The translations under genes and the position numbers were made by a program. Shown here piece after piece: positions 26,661 through 35,457 of a stretch of DNA of 64,000 nucleotides. The DNA is from JAZKGA01 sp040386235 (lineage in GTDB: Bacteria > Pseudomonadota > Alphaproteobacteria > Micavibrionales > Micavibrionaceae), in assembly GCA_040386235.1 (NCBI GenBank), contig JAZKGA010000001.1, forward strand, positions 558,001 to 622,000, read 5' to 3'. Each line of letters begins with the position of its first letter. The stretch's first letter is position 1. The notes under the pieces were generated by a model that was not told where the DNA came from, did no database searches, and worked only from the letters and a program-made list of their open reading frames with translations.

Positions 26661-27316
26661 TACAGCACCTTTCCGGCCAACATGGGATTATTGGCCGTAT
26701 CCCACAAGGAAGTGAACTGGCGGCGATAAGCTTCGGTAATAGCCGGATAATCCATGATCACAACGGATGGTTCTTGATCAAACACGATAATTGCCATTTT
26801 CTGGCCATACACGTAAAAAGAGACGGCCGAAAACATCTCTTTAGGCAGCCAGCGATAGGTGGCGTATTCCGTTTCGACGAAATTCATGTCCCCCTCGCGC
26901 ACCAGGATATTGTATCGAATCGCCAGATCTTGCATGCGCTGCGTATGCTGGTCCACAATCTCACTGCCCCATTTTAAGAACAGCTTTTCATCAACATTGT
27001 TGACCAGGAAGGTTGCGCCTTTGCTTTTTTGCGCTTCTGCGAAGATATCGTCGTAAAACGTATGGAAACCGGTGCGACCGTTTAAAATACGCACATGGCC
27101 CTGATGGCGGCGCACCCCATCATCGGGCAGAAAGGCGATTCCGGCATCTTCAAACGCTTTTTGGATCAGGTGGATTGTCGTGTCGCGCGGGTTGGTATGA
27201 TCGCTTTCGATACTGCCGATCGATGTCGTGGATATGCCGGTCCGGGCCGCCAAGTCGCCTTGCGTCCAGTTTAACAGGCCGCGTGCGGCCCGCATTTGTG
27301 CAGTGGTTATCGTCAT
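26660..27316 (-). CDS. HTH transcriptional regulator with a TrmB/PLD-like C-terminal domain
   Basis: Residues 1-60 are an XRE-type helix-turn-helix (MRAARGLLNWTQGDLAARTG, then ISTTSIGSIES). The 140-residue C-terminal region ends with AIIVFDQEPSVVIMDYPAIT and a terminal FTSLWDTA, the pattern of the effector domain of TrmB-type regulators. The family pairing is unusual. It is co-transcribed with the EgtD-like gene and is the probable local regulator. The ATG at 27316 begins the HTH properly. Confidence 0.8.
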   Translation of the reverse strand: MTITTAQMRAARGLLNWTQGDLAARTGISTTSIGSIESDHTNPRDTTIHLIQKAFEDAGIAFLPDDGVRRHQGHVRILNGRTGFHTFYDDIFAEAQKSKGATFLVNNVDEKLFLKWGSEIVDQHTQRMQDLAIRYNILVREGDMNFVETEYATYRWLPKEMFSAVSFYVYGQKMAIIVFDQEPSVVIMDYPAITEAYRRQFTSLWDTANNPMLAGKVL

Positions 27317-27337
27317 ATCTTCTACTATCCCGCACTC

Positions 27338-27366
27338 TTTATAATACGCGATGCGGGCGCATGCAA
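27338..27366 (-). promoter_or_regulatory. Promoter of the HTH regulator-EgtD operon, with an overlapping inverted repeat
   Basis: On the minus strand TTGCAT (27366-27361) and TATAAA (27343-27338) are separated by exactly 17 bases, 22 bases before the start codon. CCCGCA (27329-27334) and TGCGGG (27352-27357) form an inverted repeat across the -10 region, a plausible autoregulatory operator. Confidence 0.5.
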
Positions 27367-27438
27367 CATAAAATATGACAAATAGGCGAAAAAATATCAG
27401 CTATATTTATTTTTTCCAAACTAATGAGCCTGAAAAAA

Positions 27439-29490
27439 TCAAGCGGACAAGCCTTCCCGTCGCAGCAGCGCATCTGGATCCGCGTCGCGGCCACGGAAAG
27501 CGCGGTACAGGTCGTCAGGCGGGTGTATGCCGCCTTGTGCCAATACATGCGTCCGGTAGGCGGCAGCGGTGGCGGGATCGTATATCCCCGCGTCCAGGAA
27601 CGCCTCAAACGCGTCAGCCTCCAGCACCTCGGCCCATTTGTAACTGTAATACCCGGCGTCATACGCGCCATTGAAAATATGGCTGTAAGTTGTGGAAGCC
27701 AGGCCAGGATATTGGGGCAGCAAGCGATAAGGGGCCATAATCGTGTCTTCAAACGCGGCGATATCGGTCGTTGACAGGGCAGGGTCGGTCGTATGCCACG
27801 CCAGGTCCAGCATGGCGTATTTGGCCTGGGTGAACCCGTCCCAGGCGACCATGAAGTTCTTGGATGCGATCAGTTTCGCCACCAGGGCGGCAGGGATAAC
27901 GGCTTCTGTTTCATAATGGCGGCCGATGATTGCCAGGGTTTCCGGCTGATAGCACCAGTTTTCCTGAAGCTGTGACGGCAATTCAACAAAATCCCACAAT
28001 ACGGATGTCCCAGTCAGGGATTGATATGTTCCTTGGGCCAGCAGATTGTGCATGGCATGCCCCATTTCGTGGAACAGGGTCAGGACTTCATCGAAGGTCA
28101 GCAGAGAGGGCATGCCGGGACTGGACGGCGTGAAATTGCATACAATGGCAACGACCGGCCGTTCGACCTGACCCTGGAACAGGCCGGTGCTGCGTATCGT
28201 GGTCTGCCAGGCCCCTGGGTTCTTCCCAATACGGAGAAAGAAGTCGGCGAAGAATGTGCCCAGATGCGCCTGATTGGCGTTATCAAACACATCATAGGCC
28301 ATCACGTCCTTGTGCCACGCGGGATAGGCCGCATTGGCTGTAAAGCGGATGTTAAACAGCTTGCTGAAATGCGTGAATGTCCCTTCCAACACGTTTTCCA
28401 GTTTGAAGTACGGACGTAACGCCTCCTCATCCAGGGCATAGGTCGCCGCGCGCAGCTTTTCCCGGACAAATAAAACGTCCCAGGGCTGTAAATCAGCAAT
28501 CCCCAATTCCGCCTTGGCAAATTCCTGCAGTTTTTTCAGGTCCTGTTTGGCGCCGGCAAAATATTTCGTTATCAGCGCATTTAAGAAAGCGTGAACGGTT
28601 TCCGGCGTTTTGGCCATACGTTCTTCCAACACAAAAGCGGCATGGGTGTCATAGCCCAGCAATTGCGCGCGTTTGTGGCGCAAAGTTATAATCTTTTTAA
28701 CCAGAGGGCGATTGTCGAACGGCTTTTCCTGGGCAACCATTGCGCTGTCGCGCCACAATGCCTCACGCAGGTCGCGCCGCGTGCTGTACCGCATAAACGG
28801 CACATAGCTGGGCATGTCCAGGGTGATGCGCCAGCAGCCGTCTATACGGCCTTTCTGTTGCGCCGCGTCCTTGGCCATCGCCACCAATGTGGGCGGCAAG
28901 CCATGCAAAGCAGCCGTATCCGTCAGCCACAGCGAATAATTTTCCAAAGATTTGCTTTGATTGTTGCCGAATTGCGGGCCGAGCATGGCCAATTCCTGGT
29001 TCAGCTTTTTAAGCCTGGCTTGTTTGGCCGCCGGTAAATTTACACCGTTGCGGACAAAGCCGCGATAGGTGTTGTCCAGTAATGTACGTTCTTCAATCGA
29101 CAGGGGCAGGTCATCACGGTTTTTGTAAACGGCAGCGACGCGCTTGAATAAAGCCTTGTCGGCGCTGACATCACTGCCAAACGCGGATGTCAGCGTCCCA
29201 ATCTGATCTGACAAAGCCTGCAGATCATCTGTGCCGGCCATATGCACCATGGTGTAATACAACCCGGCTGTGGCGCCCAGTTCTTCCCCCGCTGTTTCAA
29301 GAGCCTGAATTGTATTGGCGAAATCCGGCTTGGCGGGATTGTCGCGAATGGCGGCGACTTCGGCGCGTGCCATAACCAACGCGGCTTCGATTGCGGGCAG
29401 ATAATGACCGACGTCAATGGCCGGAAAGTCCGGCACCTTATTGGGGTGTGGCGAGGGGCGCAGCAGCGGATTTGTATTTTTATCGGACAT
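27439..29490 (-). CDS. dcp: M3 family oligopeptidase, peptidyl-dipeptidase Dcp type
   Basis: Zinc metallopeptidase that cuts dipeptides or short peptides from oligopeptides. The zinc motif is H474-E-M-G-H478 in LFHEMGHAMHNLL. Upstream are PAIEAALVMARAEVAAI and AGLYYTMVHMAGTDDLQ, the usual M3 N-terminal helices. From ATG 29490 the length is 683 residues, normal for Dcp; the frame continues upstream to 29817 but that part is antisense to mnmC. The gene is divergent from mnmC with 42 bases between starts. No export signal is seen. Confidence 0.93.
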   Translation of the reverse strand: MSDKNTNPLLRPSPHPNKVPDFPAIDVGHYLPAIEAALVMARAEVAAIRDNPAKPDFANTIQALETAGEELGATAGLYYTMVHMAGTDDLQALSDQIGTLTSAFGSDVSADKALFKRVAAVYKNRDDLPLSIEERTLLDNTYRGFVRNGVNLPAAKQARLKKLNQELAMLGPQFGNNQSKSLENYSLWLTDTAALHGLPPTLVAMAKDAAQQKGRIDGCWRITLDMPSYVPFMRYSTRRDLREALWRDSAMVAQEKPFDNRPLVKKIITLRHKRAQLLGYDTHAAFVLEERMAKTPETVHAFLNALITKYFAGAKQDLKKLQEFAKAELGIADLQPWDVLFVREKLRAATYALDEEALRPYFKLENVLEGTFTHFSKLFNIRFTANAAYPAWHKDVMAYDVFDNANQAHLGTFFADFFLRIGKNPGAWQTTIRSTGLFQGQVERPVVAIVCNFTPSSPGMPSLLTFDEVLTLFHEMGHAMHNLLAQGTYQSLTGTSVLWDFVELPSQLQENWCYQPETLAIIGRHYETEAVIPAALVAKLIASKNFMVAWDGFTQAKYAMLDLAWHTTDPALSTTDIAAFEDTIMAPYRLLPQYPGLASTTYSHIFNGAYDAGYYSYKWAEVLEADAFEAFLDAGIYDPATAAAYRTHVLAQGGIHPPDDLYRAFRGRDADPDALLRREGLSA

Positions 29491-29532
29491 TTGGCTTTCT
29501 TTCGAATCGGTCTTCCTTATATATGGGACAAA

Positions 29533-31203
29533 ATGACGCACGCGCCAAGGTCCACAGTCTTTGATGATATTTATTTCAGTCGTGAAGACGGGCTGGCTGA
29601 AACCCGGCATGTCTTTTTGCAGGGTAATGACTTGCCGCAATCCTGGCAGGAACATGACGTTTTTCACGTGGCTGAGTGTGGGTTTGGCACGGGCCTGAAT
29701 GCGCTGGCCACTGCCGCCCTGTTCCTGAAAACAACACAGCCGCATCAGCATCTGGTGTTTTCCAGCATTGAGAAATATCCGCTGACACGGGATGAGGTGA
29801 GCAGCGCCCTGTCCCACTGGGGCGATGAATTTGCTGGGTTGTTAGAAACGCTGTGCGCCCAGCTGCCGTTGCGCCTTCAGGGCGAACATCCGATTCTGTT
29901 ACATCCGCGCGTGACCCTGATACTGCATTACGGTGATATTGCGGCAGGTATGCAAGCGATTGGCGGCCCGGTCAATGCCTGGTTTCTGGATGGATTCAGC
30001 CCCGCCAAAAATCCGGACATGTGGCAACAGCCTGTTTTTAACGCCATGCGCGCCAAATCAGCCGAGAATGCGGCCTTTGCGACCTTTACCGCCGCAGGGT
30101 TCGTCAAACGCGGCTTGCAACAGGCGGGATTTGCGGTTGAAAAAGTGCCCGGATTTGGCCGGAAACGCGAGATGCTGCGCGGACGATTGCAAGCAGGGCT
30201 GGGGCAAGCCATGACCGGCCTGCGAAAAGGTCGCATCGCCATTGTCGGGGGCGGACTGGCCGGATGTGCTGCCGCCTACTGGGCCAGGCATTACGGAATC
30301 GACGCGACGATTTTCGAGACGGAAGACAGGCTGGCCAGCGGTGCATCGGGTAACCCCACAGGGCTGTTCAACCCGCGATTTTCACAGGAATGGAATGATG
30401 CCGCGCACATGTATAGCTCGGCTTACGCCCTGTTTGCGCGAACGGTGCCGACGGTGCCTTCGGGCAATTTGCATCTTTTAACCAAGCCCGATCGGGCCGC
30501 GCGCCTGACAGGTTTTGCCCAGAATTGGGGGTGGCATACAGACCACGTACGCCTGGTGAATGCACGTGAAGCCAGCGATATCGCAGGAATCGCCATCGCC
30601 CATGATGCCCTGTACCTGCCCGATGGCGGCCCCGTCAGTCCGGTGCAGGTGTGTCAGGATTGGGCAGGATCAACCCCGCTGATACCACATATAAACTCTG
30701 CATGGGACATGTTGCAGGATCAATATGATGCGGTCGTTCTGGCGAATGGCGCAGGGGTCAAAGATTATGCGCCCGCTGCGCATCTGCCGTTACAAACGGT
30801 GCGCGGCCAGATCATACGCATGGCGGCGCATACAGGCAGTGCGTCGTTAAAGGCCAATGTACAATACGGTGGTTATATGTCCGTCCCATTGAACGGCTTA
30901 CACACGGCTGGCGCGACGTTTCAGCCATGGTTAACCGATACGGCACTGCGCGATGATGATACGGCGCACATACTGAATAACCTGGCGAAAGCGGTTCCCA
31001 GCATGGCTTTTAACTGGACGGTTGTTGACGGCCGCGCCGCGCTGCGCACCACGACACCGGGACGTACACCCCTGATTGGCCACTGTGGTGACGGGTGTTT
31101 TGTCAGTACCGCGCACGGATCGCATGGTCTGATCACCAGCCTGTGGGGTGGGTGGACTATTATCAAAGCGCTCCGTTTTGGTTGGCCGATCAAGACGCTT
31201 TAA
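29533..31203 (+). CDS. mnmC: Bifunctional tRNA 5-methylaminomethyl-2-thiouridine biosynthesis protein MnmC
   Basis: Completes mnm5(s2)U34 in tRNA wobble positions. Residues 1 to about 215 are the methyltransferase half, with the SAM loop AECGFGTGLNALA and FLDGFSPAKNPDMW. From about 235 the FAD oxidoreductase half begins with IVGGGLAGCAAAYWA and includes GASGNPTGLFNPRFS. ATG 29533 gives 556 residues, shorter than the E. coli protein but with both halves present. The C-terminal TAHGSHGLITSLWGG is the usual FAD-domain ending. Confidence 0.93.
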   Translation: MTHAPRSTVFDDIYFSREDGLAETRHVFLQGNDLPQSWQEHDVFHVAECGFGTGLNALATAALFLKTTQPHQHLVFSSIEKYPLTRDEVSSALSHWGDEFAGLLETLCAQLPLRLQGEHPILLHPRVTLILHYGDIAAGMQAIGGPVNAWFLDGFSPAKNPDMWQQPVFNAMRAKSAENAAFATFTAAGFVKRGLQQAGFAVEKVPGFGRKREMLRGRLQAGLGQAMTGLRKGRIAIVGGGLAGCAAAYWARHYGIDATIFETEDRLASGASGNPTGLFNPRFSQEWNDAAHMYSSAYALFARTVPTVPSGNLHLLTKPDRAARLTGFAQNWGWHTDHVRLVNAREASDIAGIAIAHDALYLPDGGPVSPVQVCQDWAGSTPLIPHINSAWDMLQDQYDAVVLANGAGVKDYAPAAHLPLQTVRGQIIRMAAHTGSASLKANVQYGGYMSVPLNGLHTAGATFQPWLTDTALRDDDTAHILNNLAKAVPSMAFNWTVVDGRAALRTTTPGRTPLIGHCGDGCFVSTAHGSHGLITSLWGGWTIIKALRFGWPIKTL

Positions 31204-31248
31204 ATAACTGCTTGCTGTCACGCGCGACTTTCCGTTACCCTTCTTTTT

Positions 31249-32307
31249 ATGATTTTACCTGCTCTGCTTGTGTTCCTGTTTGTCTTGATCAGCGTGCCGA
31301 CCTGGTGCCATTTTGCGCCGCGTTTGGGCCTGATTGACACGCCGGACGCACGGAAGGTGCATGAAGGTACGATCCCGTCCGTTGGCGGCCTGGCGATTTT
31401 TAGCGTCTTGCTGCCCTTTTTTTTGCTGCTGGTGCCGCTTGGGATAATTGAGAAAACGGCGTTAACAGCGGCTTTTCTTATTTTACTGATTGTGGGTGCG
31501 CTGGACGACCGTACGCCTGTGAATGCACGCATCAAATTTGCACTGCATTTCCTGGCCGTCGCCTTGGTTGTGTGGGGCAGTGGCATGATCCTGCACAGCA
31601 TGGGGAATTTGTTCGGCTTGGGCGTCACGCAATTTGGCTGGTTTGCCGGTATTTTTACACTGGCGTGCGGCGTTTATATGATTAACGCCATGAATATGAT
31701 GGATGGGATGGACGGTCTGGGCGCCGGGATCGCTTTTGTGATGATCGGCTGGCTTTTGATCTTGGCTGTGCTGGCCGACACGCAGGCTTTGGCGTTATTG
31801 TGCGCGCTGTCCCTTGCGGCTTTGGCTGGCTTTTTATGGTACAATATGCGGCATCGGTTTCGCGCGCGCGCCACTGTTTTTCTGGGAGATGCAGGAAGCA
31901 TGAGCCTGGGCCTGCTGATAACGTTTCTGGCCGTACGCCTGTCGCAAGACCCCATGATTACCGCGCCGCCGATTGTGTTCGCCTTTATCGTGGCATTACC
32001 GATCTGGGACGCGTTTGGTTTGCTGATCATGCGCTGGCGTGCCGGTCGCCCGCCGTTTTCGCCCGATAACGGTCATTTTCATCACCACTTTCTGGCGGCG
32101 GGATATACGCCGGCGCAGGCCACGCCGCTTATCCTGTCTTATGCCGCATTGCTGGGGGCCGTTGGCGTTTTGCTGTCAACGCTGGGTGTGCCAGAGGTCG
32201 TGCTGACTGCGTTGTGGGTTACAGGATGGATCGGGCATACATTCTTGACCTGTTGTAACCAGGGTTTTATCCGCTTTTTGCGCCATCTGCGGGGCCACGC
32301 CAGATAA
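31249..32307 (+). CDS. WecA/MraY-family undecaprenyl-phosphate glycosyl-1-phosphate transferase
   Basis: Polytopic enzyme (about 10-11 helices, 352 residues) that links a sugar-1-phosphate to undecaprenyl phosphate to start a surface polysaccharide. Catalytic aspartates are in VGALDDRTPVN and INAMNMMDGMDGL, LGDAGSMSLG is present, and the terminal cytoplasmic HFHHHFL motif matches the WecA group rather than MraY. It lies 5 kb before the glycan cluster and could initiate that polymer; this is inference. Confidence 0.88.
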   Translation: MILPALLVFLFVLISVPTWCHFAPRLGLIDTPDARKVHEGTIPSVGGLAIFSVLLPFFLLLVPLGIIEKTALTAAFLILLIVGALDDRTPVNARIKFALHFLAVALVVWGSGMILHSMGNLFGLGVTQFGWFAGIFTLACGVYMINAMNMMDGMDGLGAGIAFVMIGWLLILAVLADTQALALLCALSLAALAGFLWYNMRHRFRARATVFLGDAGSMSLGLLITFLAVRLSQDPMITAPPIVFAFIVALPIWDAFGLLIMRWRAGRPPFSPDNGHFHHHFLAAGYTPAQATPLILSYAALLGAVGVLLSTLGVPEVVLTALWVTGWIGHTFLTCCNQGFIRFLRHLRGHAR

Positions 32308-32360
32308 CCTGCGCGCGGACCTGTCTTGCCGACTGGATCTGATTCTGATAAAACAAGTAT

Positions 32361-33161
32361 ATGTCTGATGCACCCGTTGTCCGTGCGCCCCTCACTTTTG
32401 CCTTTGCTTGCCTGACGATCCTTTTGACAGGATGCCAGGGCGGAAGCGTGATGATGACCAAGCCCACCGTGGCCGAACATGTGTCGCGTGAAGACAAAAG
32501 TTATCAAAGCGCGGACCGTCAGGCGATGCTGGTGCATTTCGCCGATATTCGCCGAAAAATCCAGGCGATGGACAGCAAAATCAATTTCCTGCAACGCGAT
32601 GTCGCGCATCTGAAAGCGCAACAATCAGCGCTGTCCACCGAATTGGCAACACCGGTTAAGCCGCCTGTAATAGCTGCAATGCAGTCGCACAAAGCCCCGT
32701 CCCCACACAAACAGATAACAGAAACGCTGCCCGCCCGGAAACCGGCTGGCAAGGTTGCGCCTGTTGCTATGCCTGCTGTTAAAACAGCGGTGCCTGTTAC
32801 GACTACACCCACGCCTGCGCCGGTTATCGGCGGGCCGCTGCGGGTGGTTGGCGTGCGTTTGGGCGATGACAGCCATCACACGCGCCTGGTCTTCGATACA
32901 TCCGGTGCCGCAAATCTGACGGCGGACGTTGATAATCAAGAGAAGCTGCTGGTCATCACCCTGCCCAAAACGGGATGGGATGCAGCGCGAAGTAACACAT
33001 TCCCGCAGGATAAGCGGCTGGAGGGCTATCAGGTCATGTCCGGGACCGGCCCTGATACTCAAGTTGTATTCAGCCTGCGCCAGAATGTCACTTTAGGCGC
33101 GCCTGTTGCCCTGCCCCCTGGCGGCACGCGCGGCCACCGCATTTATATCGACCTGAAATAA
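32361..33161 (+). CDS. AMIN-domain lipoprotein
   Basis: A 266-residue predicted lipoprotein, with lipobox LTGC near residue 25 after a hydrophobic stretch. Residues about 55-95 form a short coiled coil (FADIRRKIQAMDSKINFLQR), followed by a Pro/Ala/Lys linker. From about 160 an AMIN-like beta domain begins (VVGVRLGDDSHHTRLVFDTS) and runs to the C-terminus. AMIN domains target septal peptidoglycan or secretin machinery. No amidase domain is present, so it is a binding or adaptor protein. It lies 53 bases after the WecA-like gene. Confidence 0.75.
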   Translation: MSDAPVVRAPLTFAFACLTILLTGCQGGSVMMTKPTVAEHVSREDKSYQSADRQAMLVHFADIRRKIQAMDSKINFLQRDVAHLKAQQSALSTELATPVKPPVIAAMQSHKAPSPHKQITETLPARKPAGKVAPVAMPAVKTAVPVTTTPTPAPVIGGPLRVVGVRLGDDSHHTRLVFDTSGAANLTADVDNQEKLLVITLPKTGWDAARSNTFPQDKRLEGYQVMSGTGPDTQVVFSLRQNVTLGAPVALPPGGTRGHRIYIDLK

Positions 33162-33163
33162 AT

Positions 33164-33877
33164 TTAGCGCCAGGTGACCTGGCCTGCGGCTGCAATGCGC
33201 CCCGCAGGGTCGTCAACAAGAATAATCATCTTATCGGTATCAGCCGCGGGCGTTACCCGCAGACTTAGCGTCCGGCGATACCCGTCCCAATCCGTCAATT
33301 TCTGCATATCCCTGACCACATGGGTGAAACGGCGTTCCTTTTGCCGCAGGATGCGCGCGGTAAAGGGTTTGCGGGTGGTGACCAGCCACACGCCATACTT
33401 GCCGTTTTCCGCCAGGCGGGGCAGGGACGGCAGGCTGACTTGGGTGGGGGCATCAGGGGACATAGCCGGGAAAATCCTTAAGGGTGTGACATCGCCATTA
33501 TCCCTGAGGGACGCCTGCATGAACGCTTCATATTCTGTGCGGACATGGGGGATCATTTCCCGGCCATTCAGGGCGTACATCGGCGTGGCGATACTGCCGT
33601 TGCGTAAGGTATTGGCAAATTGCCGCTGACGGACACTGCACGCCGGGCGACTGATTGTGTCACCGCCCAGATTAACGACTTTGACAAAGCAGTTCAGGGC
33701 GATGACGTCAGGCCGTTTCTTTAAATACGTCTCAAACGCTGCCTCTGCCGCTGGGCAGTATTTACAGACGACGGAGCTGAAAAGCTCAACCACCCGCGGC
33801 CCATCAGCGGCAACTGGCGTGGGAATCAGAAGTAAAGCAAGCGCGGGCAAAGCGCGATAAAGCCCAGAAAAAACCAT
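33164..33877 (-). CDS. DUF1223 family exported thioredoxin-like protein
   Basis: A 237-residue exported protein with signal peptide LPALALLLIPTPVAADG and a DUF1223 core. VVELFSSVVCKYCPAAEAAF carries a CxxC pair in a thioredoxin-like position. The function of the family is unknown. ATG 33877 places the signal peptide at the N-terminus; the longer TTG start at 33919 adds 14 residues in front of it. It is convergent with the AMIN lipoprotein gene, two bases apart. Confidence 0.85.
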   Translation of the reverse strand: MVFSGLYRALPALALLLIPTPVAADGPRVVELFSSVVCKYCPAAEAAFETYLKKRPDVIALNCFVKVVNLGGDTISRPACSVRQRQFANTLRNGSIATPMYALNGREMIPHVRTEYEAFMQASLRDNGDVTPLRIFPAMSPDAPTQVSLPSLPRLAENGKYGVWLVTTRKPFTARILRQKERRFTHVVRDMQKLTDWDGYRRTLSLRVTPAADTDKMIILVDDPAGRIAAAGQVTWR

Positions 33878-33927
33878 ATATACATTATAACCTGGCAAGC
33901 CGTTTCCCGCAAAGACCAAAAAAGGGG

Positions 33928-33956
33928 TTGCGTTTTGGGATTAAGGCCCTTATAAC
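33928..33956 (+). promoter_or_regulatory. Promoter of rpmI-rplT
   Basis: TTGCGT (33928-33933) and TATAAC (33951-33956) at 17-bp spacing lie 75 bases before the rpmI start. TATAAC matches five of six -10 consensus positions. It gives the L35-L20 operon its own transcript without infC. Confidence 0.55.
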
Positions 33957-34030
33957 ACGCTCTGGTCCGATGGCTTGGCTAATGGCATGCCTCAGTCATC
34001 GTCGAAAATCTCTTGATAATGGAGTATGAA

Positions 34031-34285
34031 ATGCCGAAGCTGAAAACGCACAGTAGTGCGAAGAAACGCCTGAAAGTAACAGGTACGGGTAAGGTCGTGT
34101 ACAAACAGGCCCACAGCCGTCACCGTCTGATGCAAAAACCAAAAAGCATGAAGCGTAAAGCGCGTGGCACTGCGATTCTGCAGTCCTGCGATGCCAAAGG
34201 CGTCTTGACACACCTGTTGCCGTATTCAAAGCGGACCCGCAAACCAAATCCCGCGCCGGCATCGTCCGTTGCGGCTGCTGAATAA
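34031..34285 (+). CDS. rpmI: 50S ribosomal protein L35
   Basis: The protein begins MPKLKTHSSAKKRLKVTGTG, the L35 signature, and is strongly basic. It has 84 residues, where most L35 proteins have about 65; the extra residues are a Pro/Ala tail (KPNPAPASSVAAAE). ATG 34031 is the family start, and an in-frame ATG at 34013 is discarded. rplT starts 13 bases after the stop, behind AAGGAGG. Confidence 0.96.
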   Translation: MPKLKTHSSAKKRLKVTGTGKVVYKQAHSRHRLMQKPKSMKRKARGTAILQSCDAKGVLTHLLPYSKRTRKPNPAPASSVAAAE

Positions 34286-34298
34286 GGAGGCCTGACCA

Positions 34299-34661
34299 AT
34301 GTCACGTGCTGCTAAATCCGGTCCACGCGCTCATGCGCGTCACAAAAAAATCCTGAAACTGGCCAAGGGCTTCCGCGGTCGTTCTAATAACTGTTTCCGT
34401 CCGGCGATTGAGCGGGTGGAAAAAGCACTGCAATACGCTTATCGCGATCGCCGCAATAAAAAGCGCGATTTCCGTGGGTTGTGGATCCAGCGCATTAACG
34501 CTGGTTGCCGTTTGCATGGCCTGACTTACTCTGCCTTTATGGGCGGATTGAAAAAGGCTGGCTTGGAACTGGACCGTAAGGTTCTGTCCGAAATGGCAAT
34601 CAATGATACGATGGCATTCGAAGCTGTGGTTACAAAAGCCAAGGCCGCAATGGCCGCGTAA
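34299..34661 (+). CDS. rplT: 50S ribosomal protein L20
   Basis: Early-assembly 23S rRNA-binding protein of 120 residues. ARHKKILKLAKGFRGR, YRDRRNKKRDFRGLWIQRIN and the C-terminal KVLSEMAINDTMAFEAVV are family hallmarks. It is second in rpmI-rplT, which ends at a strong terminator before the HAD gene. In E. coli L20 represses its own operon; no L20-binding pseudoknot was identified here. Confidence 0.97.
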   Translation: MSRAAKSGPRAHARHKKILKLAKGFRGRSNNCFRPAIERVEKALQYAYRDRRNKKRDFRGLWIQRINAGCRLHGLTYSAFMGGLKKAGLELDRKVLSEMAINDTMAFEAVVTKAKAAMAA

Positions 34662-34686
34662 GGCATAGACACGCAAGTGTTAAATG

Positions 34687-34711
34687 AAAACGGCCTTTAT
34701 GGCCGTTTTTT
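34687..34711 (+). terminator. Rho-independent terminator after rplT
   Basis: AAAACGGCC (34687-34695) pairs with GGCCGTTTT (34701-34709) around TTTAT, ending in six T residues. It lies 15 bases before the HAD gene. Confidence 0.85.
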
Positions 34712-34725
34712 ATTAAGGAAAGCAG

Positions 34726-35448
34726 ATGGATCAGAACAGTAAGTATTTGGCGGTTTTTGACTGGAACGGCACGTTACTGGATGATGCAAAAGCCGTTTTG
34801 GCGGGACAGAACGCCTCACTCGCTTTGTTTGGTAAGGACCCCACCTGCATAGACGTGATGCGGTCACGCGAGCACATCCCCTTGGTTCATTATTTTCATC
34901 ACTTTGGTATCGATGCCGACACGTATCTGGGCCGGTATCAGGAATCGGCCGCTGCATTCGGTCAGGCCTATAAACAGGCGTGTGTGGATCACCAGGTTGG
35001 TCTGCGGCAAGGCGCGCGGGCGCTATTAGACTTTTTCCGCGATCAGGGCGTCGTGATGACGGTTTTGAGTAATAAAGTCGAAACGTCGTTGCGTGCGGAA
35101 ATTGAACAGTATCAGCTGACCGATTATTTTGCGGCTATTTCCGGTGTGGAAAGTGTTGAAGATTATGCCTCGGGCCTCTCTAAAACCCGTCGTCTGGGTG
35201 AAATGCTGGACCAGTTTAGTATTCATCCGCGCCACTGCCTGATCGTTGGCGATACGCAGGAAGAGTGTCATGCCGCCACCCATCACGGCACAATCGGTGT
35301 CGCTATTTTAAATGGTGCTGGGGGCCAGGCTTTGCTGGAAAAAGCGCACCCAACCCTGATCGTGAATGAGCTGATGGAATTGCCCGCACAGCTTGTCGGA
35401 CACTGGCCCTTTTTGCGGAACGCTGATACATTAGCGCGCAATACATAA
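34726..35448 (+). CDS. HAD superfamily hydrolase
   Basis: A 240-residue HAD-like protein with an alpha-helical cap. Motif I is FDWNGTLLDD, with nucleophile Asp12; the usual second aspartate is Asn14. Motif II is VLSNK, and motif IV is LIVGDTQEECHAA with the metal-binding aspartate. The DxNGT variant recurs in a subgroup of HAD proteins, so the protein is probably not inactive, but acid/base catalysis may differ. The substrate is unknown; phosphoglycolate-type phosphatases are closest in layout. It precedes pheS by nine bases. Confidence 0.82.
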   Translation: MDQNSKYLAVFDWNGTLLDDAKAVLAGQNASLALFGKDPTCIDVMRSREHIPLVHYFHHFGIDADTYLGRYQESAAAFGQAYKQACVDHQVGLRQGARALLDFFRDQGVVMTVLSNKVETSLRAEIEQYQLTDYFAAISGVESVEDYASGLSKTRRLGEMLDQFSIHPRHCLIVGDTQEECHAATHHGTIGVAILNGAGGQALLEKAHPTLIVNELMELPAQLVGHWPFLRNADTLARNT

Positions 35449-35457
35449 AGGGATAAC

